Part shown: one piece after another, positions 19,601-30,320 of the stretch | Position numbering within the stretch: position 1 is the stretch's first letter | How the letters are laid out: every line of letters begins with the position of its first letter | Source of the DNA: Bradyrhizobium barranii subsp. apii | GTDB taxonomy: Bacteria; Pseudomonadota; Alphaproteobacteria; Rhizobiales; Xanthobacteraceae | Reading direction: 5' to 3' | DNA: 64,000 bases | NCBI RefSeq assembly: GCF_011516635.5 | Contig: NZ_CP096255.1 | Span: forward strand, 1,550,001 to 1,614,000 | Position numbers and translations under genes: made by a program | Notes under the pieces: model-generated | What the model saw: the letters and a program-made list of their open reading frames with translations, nothing else | The model's database searches: none | Told to the model about the DNA's origin: nothing

Positions 19601-20831
19601 GCAGCCGACGATGCAGGGGAGTGGGTACCAAGATGCCACGGCGCTGCAGCGAGCTGTCAGTCGGCCATTGGTCCTCCCGGAAGGTTATGATCAGGATCTG
19701 CGTTTGATGGTGGAAGACGGCCCACCGTGGCCCGGGGTTCCCCCGGAGCAGGCGCAGGACATAGTCCAAGCTGGACAGCAGGAACCTGCCTGGTCCGCCT
19801 CAACCTGGTCGCCGCAGATGCCGCTCAACTTTGATTGGAGTATGTGGCCGATGCTGGAAGCATCGCCAGCGCAGGCTGCCAGGGCTCGTTCAAGCACCTA
19901 CGCTGGTCTTGAGCCATTTCTTGCTCTGAATGCGCCGACACCGTCCGAGTTGGGCGACGACGCTCACTTTGCGCCAGCGCACTCTACCAGGGCTCCCTCA
20001 GACATCTACGCTGGTCTTGAGCCATTTCTTGCTCTGAATGCGCCGACACCGTCCGAGTTGCGCGACGATGCTCACTTTGAGCCAGCGCAGGCTGCCGGGG
20101 CTCGCTCAAGCACCTACGGCGGTCCTCCATTGGTTGATCTGACTGCGGCCACGCCGTCTGAATCACGCGACGATGTTAATTCTGTGCCGGCGTTTCCGAG
20201 CACCTCCTACGATGCTCAGATCGGGGCTTTAGGTCCGACAGCCTCGCCTCACGGCCGCGGGCTGGTGCTCGAGGACACGGAATGGCTGGGCGACGAGCAT
20301 GTCCTGAGAGATTACCAGCTCCTGGCGCAAGAGTTGCGGGGGAACAATCCGAATCTCGCCGCCCGGACGCGGTTCGTGGATCCTCTCATAACCCTTGTTA
20401 GCCTGCGCTTGGGCACCGAGAGCGAAATGCTACGCGCATTCCAGCGCATCGTCCATGATCAGAATGGTGACGACACAGCCGACTTCCTGTTCCTGCCAGT
20501 GAACAATGCCCGTGCTATGAATCTACCCGGCACCCATTGGTCGCTGCTGTTTGTTGATCGCCGCGACCGCGAAAGGCCGGTTGCCTATCGCTACGACTCC
20601 ATGGGGGAATACAACAACACGCCCGCAGCAGAGCTCGCAGCAAGGCTGGGCGCCCGCCTGGAGTCACGCGGCATGACCCAGCAGCTGAACACTTATGATT
20701 GCGGCGTCTTCGTGGTGGACGGCACGCGGGCGCTGGTTAGGCAATTGGAGCAAGGACGAGCACCACACCTGCTGAACCTCAGCAGCCTCGTTGCCAATCG
20801 GCGGGCGCTGCAGAACCGACTCAGGGGCTGA
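16611..20831 (+). CDS. nopD: NopD/Bel2-5-like type III effector with ULP1 SUMO-protease domain, copy 2
   Basis: A 1406-residue paralogue of the protein at 5926. The N-terminal signal region is almost identical. Three repeat blocks start near residues 104, 373 and 638, each with two helical modules. Two linkers carry an LxLxL motif (LVLGL, about 344-348 and 612-616), against one in copy 1. The third linker has LLWEL. The basic AKRPR motif is at about 953-957. The ULP1/C48 domain covers about 1215-1406, with His1309, Asp1329 and Cys1364 in the same motifs as copy 1. Before the protease, a unit beginning YAGLEPFLALNAPTPSEL is duplicated in tandem; copy 1 has a different, longer insert here. Secretion and SUMO-protease function are inferred from family and motifs. 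Confidence 0.88.
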   Translation: MDFTSTSRLQQQSNSAAQQETAPVSPSTDAAAFERQLSEITRPGDRVLMQTPPHQVAASPSEAQPIMQASGRECPPASQGKGGGPMPGASALQPGQSTEVYGTRRRPLYSQDADLILELEEAFIKGGAAERTAKENVGHLLRLGRWLFENKKQSIAARLDDESLTIDAREFFGKGNPTRLITAIGHLRTSQSTGGIVPIADRAKLNPYPQDAALIKEYKNEATTGTASTYAFALSSFSDYLRENNKKGIAARLSGKALDGDVGDYKKDAGGNRRIGAALTHLRKSSAGAMAMELERHISPFPDPERAALMEPRRVSDAAAEHSASQRAFSRPEELPAEGYDQDLVLGLMDEPGPSHSALQPAQSTGVLRRQRKQPLYSEDGPLISGLEKALIKGGATEITAKANVWPLRSFGRWLVANNKESIAARLNDESLTVDAREFFGKGNPTRLLTAIGHLRTSQSTGGIVPIADRAKLNPYPQDAALIKEYKNEAATGTAITYAFTLSSFSDYLRENNKPGIAVRLSGKALDGDVEDYKKDAGGNRRIGAALAYLRKSSAGAKAMELERHISPFPDPEDAALMETRRVGDAAARHNASQRAFSWPEKLPAEAHDQDLVLGLMDEPGPSSSALQPARSTGVRRKQSLYSEDAPLISGLEEALIKGGATETTAKYNVNRLLSFGRWLFANNKKSIAARLDDESLTVDAREFFGKGNPTRLLTAIDHLRTSQSTGGIVPIADRAKLNSYPQDAALIKEYKNEATTGTASTYAFALSSFSDYLRENNKKGIAARLSGKALDGDVEDYKDAGGNRRIGAALTHLRKSQAGAKAMELERHISPGPDPENAVLMEPMPAGGAAAQHSASQDAGSWPKELLPVEGYDQDLLWELMDEPGPSSSLLEPAARHDQSSDPGESIRPLNWGYDRQQFPDEPIGALAKSNLLPSKEVLINDEHDTAELRPAKRPRTLDNLHGVAIERQLSEIVASGGRLLTSAPTHQLGASPWQAQPTMQGSGYQDATALQRAVSRPLVLPEGYDQDLRLMVEDGPPWPGVPPEQAQDIVQAGQQEPAWSASTWSPQMPLNFDWSMWPMLEASPAQAARARSSTYAGLEPFLALNAPTPSELGDDAHFAPAHSTRAPSDIYAGLEPFLALNAPTPSELRDDAHFEPAQAAGARSSTYGGPPLVDLTAATPSESRDDVNSVPAFPSTSYDAQIGALGPTASPHGRGLVLEDTEWLGDEHVLRDYQLLAQELRGNNPNLAARTRFVDPLITLVSLRLGTESEMLRAFQRIVHDQNGDDTADFLFLPVNNARAMNLPGTHWSLLFVDRRDRERPVAYRYDSMGEYNNTPAAELAARLGARLESRGMTQQLNTYDCGVFVVDGTRALVRQLEQGRAPHLLNLSSLVANRRALQNRLRG

Positions 20832-20926
20832 TGTCGTACGCATACGACGAAGCTTTCAATTACCCATAATTTCGCCGACTCGCGCTGATCCGCGAAATCT
20901 TGAATCGAAAGTATCACTTGTGATTC

Positions 20927-21570
20927 GGGGATGTCCCGGGTTCTGTTGAATTTCTGAAGAGGTCGGCGTTGCCCACCTTGAGCCGGTAGGCTCGGGGTGC
21001 TGATTCCACAAAGAAGAGCAACGCCATGATAGAGATATCACACCGGCTGGTTGGCCGGCGACCGGGGCGGTGGACGAAGCGTTTGCAGAAGTGCGGGCGA
21101 GCTTCGATCGGTTCTGCCTTGCGGCAGGGATCGAGGCGCTCGGCACGATGATGGAGGCGGATGTTGTGGCGGCCCGCGCCACGATCGCGAGGCGGCGCGG
21201 CGGACGCACCTTGGGCCGAACGCGGGGACGGATCGGCTTCCACGGCGGCAAGATCGAGGTCGAGCGCCCGCGGGTCCGGGGCGTGGATGGCGGCGAGGTC
21301 ACGATCCCGAGCTGGGAAACGGCGGCGCAGGAGGATTGGCTCGGTCGCGGGGCGATGAACCTGATGCTGATCAATGTGTCGACGCGCCGGTTCGGCCGCG
21401 CCGTCCGGCTGCCCGAGGGTGACGTGCCGGTACCGCCCGGATCGGGGGTTTCGAAGTCGGCGGCCTCGCGGAGGTTCGTAGCGCTGTCGGCGGTGCGGCT
21501 GGCTGACTTCATGGCTGCCGATCTGTCCACGCTCGACCTTCTGGTGGTCCAAATCGACGGGCTGCATCTC
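20927..21570 (+). pseudogene. IS256-family element, 3'-truncated copy
   Basis: The left inverted repeat GGGGATGTCCCGGGTTCTGT lies at 20927. The transposase reading frame is clear from about 21040 to QIDGLHL at 21570, where homology to the full copies stops abruptly. The nominal ATG near 21027 is out of frame with the body because of a 1-bp change. The protein differs by scattered substitutions from the two intact copies, so this is an older insertion. Confidence 0.85.
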
Positions 21571-21673
21571 GGTGCGGATTCCGATGATCTCGCCCGGGTG
21601 TACCGATTTGATCTCGCCCAGGATTTCGAGATGATCTCGCCCACCATTCCGATTTGATGTCGCCCGGGGGCGC
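21571..21673. repeat. Four tandem end-repeats of another IS21-like element (remnant)
   Basis: GATCTCGCCC or a close variant occurs four times at about 25-bp spacing (near 21585, 21610, 21634 and 21657), each preceded by a TTTGAT- or GATGAT-like motif. Serial terminal repeats like this are typical of IS21-family ends. No transposase remains, so only the tip survives between the IS256 and IS3 fragments. Confidence 0.55.
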
Positions 21674-21790
21674 GAGTGAAATGGACCCCGATTTTGGGAC
21701 CAGAGGTCAGTTGGAAAAGGGCCGCTCCGTTTGATACACGGAGGGCATGATGACGACGAAGACGAGACGCAAGATCGACGCGGCACTGAA
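21674..21790 (+). pseudogene. IS3-family element, left part (interrupted orfA start)
   Basis: The end TGAAATGGACCCCGATTTTG and the start of orfA ([14 protein letters not shown] from 21747) match the copy at 3458-4811. The gene is cut after the codons for DAAL by the IS21 element and resumes at 24383 with a repeated ACTGAA. Confidence 0.85.
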
Positions 21791-21889
21791 TGCATATTTC
21801 AGTGATCGTGAGCAGCGATTTCGCGCGATCATGAGCGCCGAATTCAGACGATCGTGAGCAGCCTCGCTCCGGCCGAGGCGGTGATAGGG

Positions 21890-22651
21890 TCAGCGTTCTG
21901 GCTGCTCGTCAAGGGTGATGGTTTTGGCGTTGCGTTTTCGCATGCTTTCGCCAGCAAGCTGGAGGCGGTGAGCGTTGTGGACGAGGCGATCCAGAATCGC
22001 GTCGCCTAGCGTGGGATCTCCGATAACTTCGTGCCATGTGTCCACAGGGAGTTGGCTGGTTACGATGGTGGAGGAGCGGCCATGGCGATCGTCAAGGATT
22101 TCCAGTAGATCGCGCCGCTCGGCAGCGGTGAGCACCGACAATCCCCAATCATCCAAAATCAGAACCTGGGCGCGGCCAAGGGTTTTGAGCAAGCGGGCAT
22201 AACGTCCATCGCCCCGCGCGAGCCCCAACGCTTCGAACAATCTTGGGACGCGGTGATAGAGGACCGAGCGATTATCTCGGCAGGCCTTGTGGCCGAGGGC
22301 ACAGGCTAACCAACTTTTGCCCAATCCGGTCGCCCCGGTTATGAGCAAATTCTCGTGGCGATCGATCCAGTCGCCGCTGGCGAGCTTGGCGAAGACGGCC
22401 CGGTCGATACCCCGCGGCGTGCGCAAATCGACGTCCTCCACGCAGGCATTCTGGCGGAGCGAGGCCAGCTTGAGGCGCGTGGTGAGCCGCCTGGTGTCGC
22501 GTTCCGCCGCTTCCCGGTCGACCAGCAGGCCGATGCGATCTTCGAACGGCAAGGCTTCGAGATCAGGCGATCGTCGCTGCTCCTCGAAGGCCTTGGCCAT
22601 GCCGCTCAAGCCGAGCTCGATCAGGCGTTCGTGGGTGGGATGGTTGAGCAT
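21890..22651 (-). CDS. istB: IstB ATPase, IS21 helper protein
   Basis: A 253-residue AAA+ protein with Walker A GATGLGKSW, Walker B VLILDDWGLS and the conserved IVTSQLPVDTWHE segment. The length is normal. It lies 16 bp downstream of istA on the minus strand. With IstA it would make a functional transposition pair. Confidence 0.92.
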   Translation of the reverse strand: MLNHPTHERLIELGLSGMAKAFEEQRRSPDLEALPFEDRIGLLVDREAAERDTRRLTTRLKLASLRQNACVEDVDLRTPRGIDRAVFAKLASGDWIDRHENLLITGATGLGKSWLACALGHKACRDNRSVLYHRVPRLFEALGLARGDGRYARLLKTLGRAQVLILDDWGLSVLTAAERRDLLEILDDRHGRSSTIVTSQLPVDTWHEVIGDPTLGDAILDRLVHNAHRLQLAGESMRKRNAKTITLDEQPER

Positions 22652-22667
22652 ACAGGTCTCCTTGGCT

Positions 22668-24209
22668 TCAGTGAAAATAATCGCGGCCGCGGATGTTGCC
22701 GTGGCGCAGGGGTTGGTGTTCGGAGGGCTCGTCGAGAAAGGTACGATCCAGACCGTTCTGGAGGATGGAGCGGATCGAGGCGACGGATCGCGCCTTGATC
22801 AGAATGCCGCGCCGGCAGGCCGCTTCGACGCGCTCCGCGCTGTAGCTTTTGACCAGTGACAGAATGCCGAGGCAGGTGCGAAAGCCTTGCTCGGGATGCG
22901 GCCGGGCCGCGATCACGGCCTGGAAGAAGGCGGCGGTCGACGGACCGATCCGCTCGCCGGCGACGATCACTCCGGCGGGCGTCCATTGACCGTAGCGCCG
23001 ATGGGCGCTGGGCATATGGTCGGCGATGGTGGTGTGGCCCCGCCGGTTGGGCGCGCGGGCGTGGCTGGCGATCCTGCGGCCGTTGTGGAAGATCTCGACC
23101 GTTCTGTCATCGATGCGTGCGTCGACAAGCTCACGGATGAGCCGATACGGCGCGGAATACCAGTGTCCATCGATCTCGATATGATAGTCGGGGCCGATCC
23201 GGCATCGCTTCCAGCGTGCGAAAGCGTAAGCCTGGTCCGGCAGCTTTGTAAGCTTGGGCTTGTCGAGCTCGGCGAACAGTTCGGCGCGACTGGCGCCAAA
23301 GTCGCGCATCTGCCTTGCATTGAGTTCGACGACGAGTGTTTTGATGGCTGCGTTCAGCTCCGCCAACGAAAAGAAGCGTTGGTTGCGCAGCCGCGCCAGA
23401 ATCCATCGCTGGGCGACTTGCACCGCAACTTCGACCTTTGCCTTATCTTTTGGGCGCCGCGGCCGGGCTGCGAGAATGGCCGTGCCGTAATGGCTCGCCA
23501 TCTCGGCATAGGTTCGGTTGAGGCCGGGATCGTGGCGGTCGGGATTGGTGACGGCGGCCTTGAGATTGTCGCAGACTACGAATGTCGGCACGCCGCCGAG
23601 GAAGGCGAAAAGATTGATGTGGACCCGGATCCAGTCGGCGAGCCCCTCGCTTGGACAGGCCTCGGCATAGGTATAGTTGGAGGCGCCCATCGCCGCGACG
23701 AACAGCTTCATCGACTGCACTTCCCCGTTTGAGGGATCGATGACGTCGATGGTGTCGCCGGCGAAATCCACGAAAACCTTCTCGCCGCCCAGATGCGTCT
23801 GCCGCATCGAAGGCCGGGCTCGCCCCTTCCAGGCCTCGTACGTCGTGCAGAACCAGGTGTAGCCGAAGCCATCGGGATGGGTGGCGCGATACTCGTCCCA
23901 CAGCAGCCGACGGGTCACGTTGCGTCGGCGCAGCTCCTTGTCGACATAGCCCCAGTCGGGAACGGCCCGCTGGGGGCTCTGCGACGCAGGCCTCGGCGCC
24001 GGGAAAAGCAGCAGCTCCAGGTCCTCGTCGCTCATTCCGGCCGGCAACGGCCAGTTCAGCCCGGCAGCCCCGGCTCGGCGTAGATAGCTGTGCACGGCGC
24101 CGTTGCTGATGCCCAAGGTGCGCGCGATGGCTCGCTCCGGCAAGCCTTGAACATGTTTTAAGCGGAGAACCTCTTTGATCCGGCGCATCGACAATCTCTG
24201 GGTGGGCAT
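22668..24209 (-). CDS. istA: IstA transposase, IS21 family
   Basis: A 513-residue protein with an N-terminal helix-turn-helix (RAIARTLGISNGAVHSYLRR) and a DDE core: Asp in EKVFVDFAGD, Asp in FVVCDNLKAAV, Glu in RPKDKAKVEV. A C-terminal target-binding domain follows. No interruptions were seen. The element looks competent to move, in contrast to the decayed IS21 at 10929. Confidence 0.93.
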   Translation of the reverse strand: MPTQRLSMRRIKEVLRLKHVQGLPERAIARTLGISNGAVHSYLRRAGAAGLNWPLPAGMSDEDLELLLFPAPRPASQSPQRAVPDWGYVDKELRRRNVTRRLLWDEYRATHPDGFGYTWFCTTYEAWKGRARPSMRQTHLGGEKVFVDFAGDTIDVIDPSNGEVQSMKLFVAAMGASNYTYAEACPSEGLADWIRVHINLFAFLGGVPTFVVCDNLKAAVTNPDRHDPGLNRTYAEMASHYGTAILAARPRRPKDKAKVEVAVQVAQRWILARLRNQRFFSLAELNAAIKTLVVELNARQMRDFGASRAELFAELDKPKLTKLPDQAYAFARWKRCRIGPDYHIEIDGHWYSAPYRLIRELVDARIDDRTVEIFHNGRRIASHARAPNRRGHTTIADHMPSAHRRYGQWTPAGVIVAGERIGPSTAAFFQAVIAARPHPEQGFRTCLGILSLVKSYSAERVEAACRRGILIKARSVASIRSILQNGLDRTFLDEPSEHQPLRHGNIRGRDYFH

Positions 24210-24382
24210 CGGCCTTCCTCGTTCACTGACGAGGCAGTTCCTAAGCCGGTTGAGTTGTCGGCCGAAGCGGGCTGAGTTGCTGAAAAGCTGCTCACGATCC
24301 CGCGAAATCCGTGCTCACGATCGTCTGAAATCTCTGCTCACGATCCCCTGAAATCCGTGCTCACGATCCCGCGAAACATGCA

Positions 24383-24740
24383 ACTGAAGGCAAAGATTGC
24401 GCTGGAAGCCGTGCGGGAGCAGGCGACGGTGGCCGATCTGGCCCAGCGCTATGAGGTTCACCCGAACCAGATCTATGCCTGGAAGAAGCAACTGCTGGAC
24501 CAGGCGGCGCGGACTTTGATGTGGGTGCCGGGCGCGAGAGCGAGGAAACGCGCGAACGCGAGATCGAGAAGCTGCACGCCAAGATTGGACAACTGACGGT
24601 CGAGCGCGATTTTTAGCGCGGAGGTCCGGAAGATGAGCACGCCGGACCGTCGAGGAATGCTCGATCGCGCGGACAAGGCGCTGTCGATCCCGTCGGCAAT
24701 GCCTGTTGCTTGGCATCGCGCGCTCCGGGGTCTACCGGCC
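24383..24740 (+). pseudogene. IS3-family element, right part, truncated
   Basis: This continues orfA from [20 protein letters not shown], then frameshifts near 24520. It carries the first part of orfB ([20 protein letters not shown] at 24633) with the same internal frameshift as the copy at 4451. Homology ends at 24740 after GGTCTACCGGCC, where an SDR gene fragment begins. Confidence 0.85.
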
Positions 24741-25090
24741 GCCCCTGTCTTCGGCAGGCTTGATGCCGCCTACAACAATGCCGGCGTCCAGAATGTCGCG
24801 GTGGAAGCTGCCGAGTCCACACGGGAGGATTTTGACCGAGTGATTTCGATTAATCTGCGCGGCGTATGGAGTTGCATGAAATTCGAGCTCCGACAGATGC
24901 TCAAGCAGGCTATCGGTGCAATCGTCAACTGCTCTTCCATCGGCGGCTTGGTCGCCGGCCCCAAACGCGGAACATACCAGGCCTCGAAGCACGGGGTGCT
25001 GGGGCTCACGAAAAGCGCAGCGCTCGACTAGCCGCAAGGGGCATTCGTATCAATGCGGTATGCCCGGGTATCATCCATACGGCAATGTTA

Positions 25091-26022
25091 GTGTCCGACC
25101 GAAAAATAAGTTGAGTGATATCAGCGAGTTCTGATTCCATCGGTGTTGCGAAGCATCAAAGGGATCGAGAATGTGGACTGATATCACCCGGGCACAGTTT
25201 GCCCGAGAGGAGCTGCGTTTGCCAAGCGACTTGACGGATGCGGAATGGGGCGTGCTGGAGAGGTTGCTTCCTGTGCGGGCCAAGCGCGGGCGGCGCCCGA
25301 AATGGAGCTATCGCGACATCGTCGAGGCAGTACTCTATCTGCTGCGCGGCGGATTGCCGTGGCGCATGCTGCCGCCCACTCTGTTTCCACCAATGACCAC
25401 GGTGCAGTACTATTTCTACCAATGGCGCGACAGCGGATTGTGGCAATCGATCAACCACGCACTCCTGATGCTGGCGCGCGAGGCGATCGGCCGGGAGGCC
25501 TCGCCGACGGCCGGCGTGATCGACAGCCAATCGGTCAAGACCACGGAAAGTGGCGGCCCTCGCGGCTACGACGCGGGAAAGAAGATCAAGGGTCGAAAGC
25601 GCCACATCGTCACCGACACCCAAGGGCTCCTGGTCGGAGCGATCGTTCACGCTGCCGACGTCCAGGATCGTGACGGCACGCCAGATGTCCTGTGCAGCGT
25701 TCGCTACCGCTTCCCCTGGCTGCGCCATATCTTCGCCGATGGCGGCTATGCCGGCGAAAAGCTCAAGGCGGTGCTGGAAAAGATCGGCCGGTGGACTGTC
25801 GAGATCATCAAGCGCTCCGATGCCGCACAGGGCTTCGAGGTGCTTCCGCGCCGCTGGGTGGTCGAACGAACCTTCGCCTGGCTCGGCCGCAACCGCAGAT
25901 TGGCCAAGGACTTCGAGCGAACCATCGAAAGCGCAACTGCCTGGCTCTTCCTCGCCTCTGTCCAACTCATGACAAGGCGCATCGCAGCGATAAAAACAGC
26001 AATGCAATTTTGAGTCAGGCTC
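25091..26022 (+). mobile_element. IS5-family (IS427-type) element
   Basis: The 932-bp element has imperfect ends, GTGTCCGACCGAAAAAT on the left and GAGCCTGACTCAAAATT reversed on the right. It is flanked by TTA at 25088-25090 and 26023-25. A 3-bp TNA-type duplication fits the IS427 group. It contains one intact transposase. Confidence 0.88.
25171..26013 (+). CDS. IS5-family transposase (IS427 group)
   Basis: A 280-residue single-ORF DDE transposase. The N-terminal Tnp_4-like region reads LTDAEWGVLERLLP. Asp is in VIDSQSVKTTE, the second Asp in FADGGYAGEK, and the Glu in RRWVVERTFAWLGRNRRLAK. The frame is intact, in the same direction as the SDR gene it interrupts. Confidence 0.92.
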   Translation: MWTDITRAQFAREELRLPSDLTDAEWGVLERLLPVRAKRGRRPKWSYRDIVEAVLYLLRGGLPWRMLPPTLFPPMTTVQYYFYQWRDSGLWQSINHALLMLAREAIGREASPTAGVIDSQSVKTTESGGPRGYDAGKKIKGRKRHIVTDTQGLLVGAIVHAADVQDRDGTPDVLCSVRYRFPWLRHIFADGGYAGEKLKAVLEKIGRWTVEIIKRSDAAQGFEVLPRRWVVERTFAWLGRNRRLAKDFERTIESATAWLFLASVQLMTRRIAAIKTAMQF

Positions 26023-26220
26023 TTAGACAAGATGATGGCCACTCAGGCAGACGCCCTCAACGCGATGCTGCAGAACGTTCCCATCGGCCGGCTTGGCCGC
26101 CCTGAAGAGATCGCAAGCGCCGTGCTCTGGTTGTGCAGCTCAGAAGCGAGTTTCATGGTCGGTCACGCGCTCGCCGTGGATGGCGGCTATACCATACGTT
26201 GAACTGTGGGATCCCCCTCA

Positions 26221-27114
26221 TCAGGGACGATGCCGGAGCGCCTCTACCAACAGCGAAAAGGCTGCAGAGGGTTGGCGTCGGCTGGGATAATACAGATGGT
26301 AGCCCGGATACGGAGGGCACCAGTCGTCAAGCACCCGTTTAAGCCGGCCCTTGTTGATGTGTGGTTGCACCAGCCCCTCCGGCAGATAGGCCAATCCCAA
26401 ACCTGCGAGCGCGGCGTGGAACATCTGGGTCGTGGTGCTGAAGAACAGTTGGCCTTCGACGCGAACTTTCAGTTCGCGTGAGCCCTTGCCGAACTCCCAG
26501 GCGTACAAGCCACCATGGGTCGGCAGACGCAGATTGATGCAATTGTGCTCAACCAAGTCTTGCGGCTTCTTCGGTACGGGCTGATTTTTGAAATAAGACG
26601 GAGCGCCGACCACGGCCATGCGTGCATCCGGTCCGATGCGAACGGCGATCATGTCCTTCGTCACCTGCTCGCCGTCCCGCACCCCGGCATCGAAGCGCTG
26701 CGCGACGATATCCGTCAGCCCGTAATCGCTGACGATCTCGACCTTGATGTCCGAATTTTCGCGAAGCAGCTTCGCGAGCTTCGGCAGGAGTACGGCGTCG
26801 GTGGCGTATTCGGTGGCCGTGATGCGGATCGTGCCCGAGGGTTTTTCCCGAAGGTCGCTCAGGGCCGCAAGCTCCCCTTCGATCTCCTCTATCCTCGGGC
26901 TGACGTTACGCAGAAGGCGCTCGCCGGCAGCCGTGGGCGACACGCTCCGCGTAGTGCGCGTCAGCAGGCGCAGCTTGAGACGGGCTTCGAGCTCCTTGAT
27001 GGTGTAGCTGAGCGCCGACTGCGACACGCCTAGTTTCGCCGCTGCCTTCGTGAAACTCCCCTCCCGGGCGACGACGAGAAAGACCGAGAGATCGTCGAGA
27101 TTGCCACGCCGCAT
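26221..27114 (-). CDS. LysR-family transcriptional regulator
   Basis: A 297-residue LysR regulator. The winged helix-turn-helix (about residues 4-63) contains FTKAAAKLGVSQSALSYTIK, followed by the linker helix and a periplasmic-binding-like effector domain. It is divergent from the cupin-AKR-SDR genes, the standard arrangement for a regulator of the neighbouring operon. A/T-rich sequence at 27120-27165 with TCTATCCCGATTA and TCTAATCCCTATA motifs could hold its binding site. The effector ligand cannot be read from the sequence. Confidence 0.9.
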   Translation of the reverse strand: MRRGNLDDLSVFLVVAREGSFTKAAAKLGVSQSALSYTIKELEARLKLRLLTRTTRSVSPTAAGERLLRNVSPRIEEIEGELAALSDLREKPSGTIRITATEYATDAVLLPKLAKLLRENSDIKVEIVSDYGLTDIVAQRFDAGVRDGEQVTKDMIAVRIGPDARMAVVGAPSYFKNQPVPKKPQDLVEHNCINLRLPTHGGLYAWEFGKGSRELKVRVEGQLFFSTTTQMFHAALAGLGLAYLPEGLVQPHINKGRLKRVLDDWCPPYPGYHLYYPSRRQPSAAFSLLVEALRHRP

Positions 27115-27401
27115 TTATCGATCCTGTTGATAGGTCTATCCCGATTATAGCGTCTAATCCCTATAGATGCGCGCGCTAAATTAGGAACAGCGATTACCGA
27201 AGCGGAACACCCCGCGACGTGACGGAGTTCGGCCAATGGACGGGGCGGACACACTCTTGCGGCTTTGCGGAGGCGCTCCGGCGCCGGCGCAGCATGCCTT
27301 CACCCGAAGGAGCGTTCTCTCGGCCGGTGCCGCATTGGTGACGCTGATGCCGACGCCTGCGGCATTCGCATGCGCTGCGACATTGAACGAGGAATGGAAC
27401 G

Positions 27402-27797
27402 ATGGACATCAAACGCAATGGCTCGCGGCCGTCCGGCAAAGGTCCCGAAGCATGGTTCAGCGGTAGCGTCCGGGTGGATCCGCTGTTTCAGGTGGGCGAC
27501 CCGACACGCATCAGCGGCGGTCAAGTGACCTTTGAGGCAGGTGCCCGAACCATGTGGCACACCCACCCGCTCGGCCAGACTCTCATCGTCACGACCGGAC
27601 TTGGCTGGGTGCAGAGCGAGGGTAGCCCGGTCGTGGAAATCCGCCCCGGCGATGTCGTCTGGTTTCCGCCTGGCGAGAAGCATTGGCATGGCGCGACACC
27701 GACGAATGCGATGACGCACATCGCCATCACGGAATCGCTCGACGGCAAGAATGTAGAGTGGATGGAAAAGGTCAGCGACGATCAATACCACAAGTGA
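27402..27797 (+). CDS. Cupin-domain protein
   Basis: This 131-residue single-domain cupin has the metal-binding motif [16 protein letters not shown] (about residues 48-63) and the second motif [25 protein letters not shown] ribosome site precedes the ATG. Cupins of this size next to an AKR and SDR are often annotated as mandelonitrile-lyase-like or quercetinase-like; the true reaction is unknown. Just upstream (about 27300-27390), in another frame, is a twin-arginine-like leader (RRSVLSAGAALVTLMPTPAA), possibly the remnant of an exported protein. Confidence 0.85.
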   Translation: MDIKRNGSRPSGKGPEAWFSGSVRVDPLFQVGDPTRISGGQVTFEAGARTMWHTHPLGQTLIVTTGLGWVQSEGSPVVEIRPGDVVWFPPGEKHWHGATPTNAMTHIAITESLDGKNVEWMEKVSDDQYHK

Positions 27798-29658
<1,861 letters not shown>

Positions 29659-29897
29659 CAAAGTCGCTGAGAGTCATTTTCGAGGGATTCAGCAGGCGAT
29701 CTGCAGGTTGCCATCCGCTTCTGCCCGTAATGCCCGACCGGCGCCGGCCCAGAAGCGTTGCGGACGGCCAGGCCACTGTGATTCAAGTTCCCAAACTGGG
29801 GACTCGAATGTAAGCGTAGCGCCGAGGCCCGTCTGATTGTTTGTGCGGAGTCTTGAGAGCACCGTTAGAAGAGTCATCTTCTGGAAGGGTGCTCACA

Positions 29898-30320
29898 ATG
29901 GACGACCATTCTGACGACATAAGACGACCGTTGTCACCGCGTATTGAAGTGTTCGCTGGCGCAGGTCGAAAGCGCTGGCCGGATGATTTGAAGGCGCAGA
30001 TTGCGGCGGAAAGCCTCGAACCGGGGGCGGTTGTAACAGACGTCGCTCGTCGCCATGGCTGCCGGCCCCAGCAGGTGCATGATTGGCGGCGCCGGGCGCG
30101 TTTGGGCCAGTTGGTATTGCCGGCGTCGGCGGACACGCTGTCGTTCGTGCCGGTGGTGTCGGAATTAGCGTTGCCTGCGGCCGCAGAGCCCTCCGGTTCG
30201 CCGGAAGCAGCCATTGTTACGGTTGAGTTCCAGGGCGCGCGCGTGGAGGTGCGCGGGGCGCCTGGCCTTGCTGCGTTGAGCGATGTGTTCATTGCGCTGC
30301 GACGGACACGTTCATGCTGA
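29898..30320 (+). CDS. tnpA: IS66 TnpA (OrfA, helix-turn-helix)
   Basis: A 140-residue protein with an N-terminal helix-turn-helix (VVTDVARRHGCRPQQVHDWR) and the C-terminal VEVRGAPGLAALSDVFIALR segment typical of IS66 OrfA. It overlaps tnpB by 7 bp. TnpA is required with TnpB and TnpC for transposition, probably for DNA binding. Confidence 0.88.
   Translation: MDDHSDDIRRPLSPRIEVFAGAGRKRWPDDLKAQIAAESLEPGAVVTDVARRHGCRPQQVHDWRRRARLGQLVLPASADTLSFVPVVSELALPAAAEPSGSPEAAIVTVEFQGARVEVRGAPGLAALSDVFIALRRTRSC

Larger units (their letters stand above)
16356..20852 (+). repeat. Duplicated effector block, copy 2
   Basis: Homologous to 5671-10387, including the tts box, the leader, the gene and the 3' dyad (20833-20848). 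The last shared bases are GCATACGACGAAG, after which copy 2 continues CTTTCAATT and copy 1 continues ACCGCCTGA. The ends of the duplication coincide with no IS end on the right. On the left it abuts the IS3 right repeat within about 30 bp. Confidence 0.9.
21791..24382 (-). mobile_element. IS21-family element, complete, inserted in an IS3 orfA
   Basis: The 2592-bp element has terminal repeats beginning TGCATATTTCAG (left) and TGCATGTTTCGC (right, reversed). It is flanked by a 6-bp target duplication, ACTGAA, at 21785-21790 and 24383-24388. Serial copies of GATCGTGAGCA/TGCTCACGATC near both ends (21803-21860 and 24291-24370) are the multiple transposase-binding repeats of IS21 elements. It carries intact istA and istB. 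Confidence 0.92.
24741..26202 (+). pseudogene. SDR oxidoreductase, N-terminally truncated, frameshifted and split by an IS5 element
   Basis: The fragment starts inside the SDR fold at FGRLDAAYNNAGVQN, where the NNAG motif is typical. It keeps the catalytic Ser and the YxxxK (GTYQASKHG). A missing base near 25031 breaks the frame before the RGIRINAVCPG segment. An IS5-family element at 25091-26022 then interrupts it with a TTA duplication. The 3' part resumes at 26023 and ends VDGGYTIR*. It is clearly a paralogue of the intact SDR at 28894, and the two lie on either side of the LysR-cupin-AKR genes. Confidence 0.88.
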
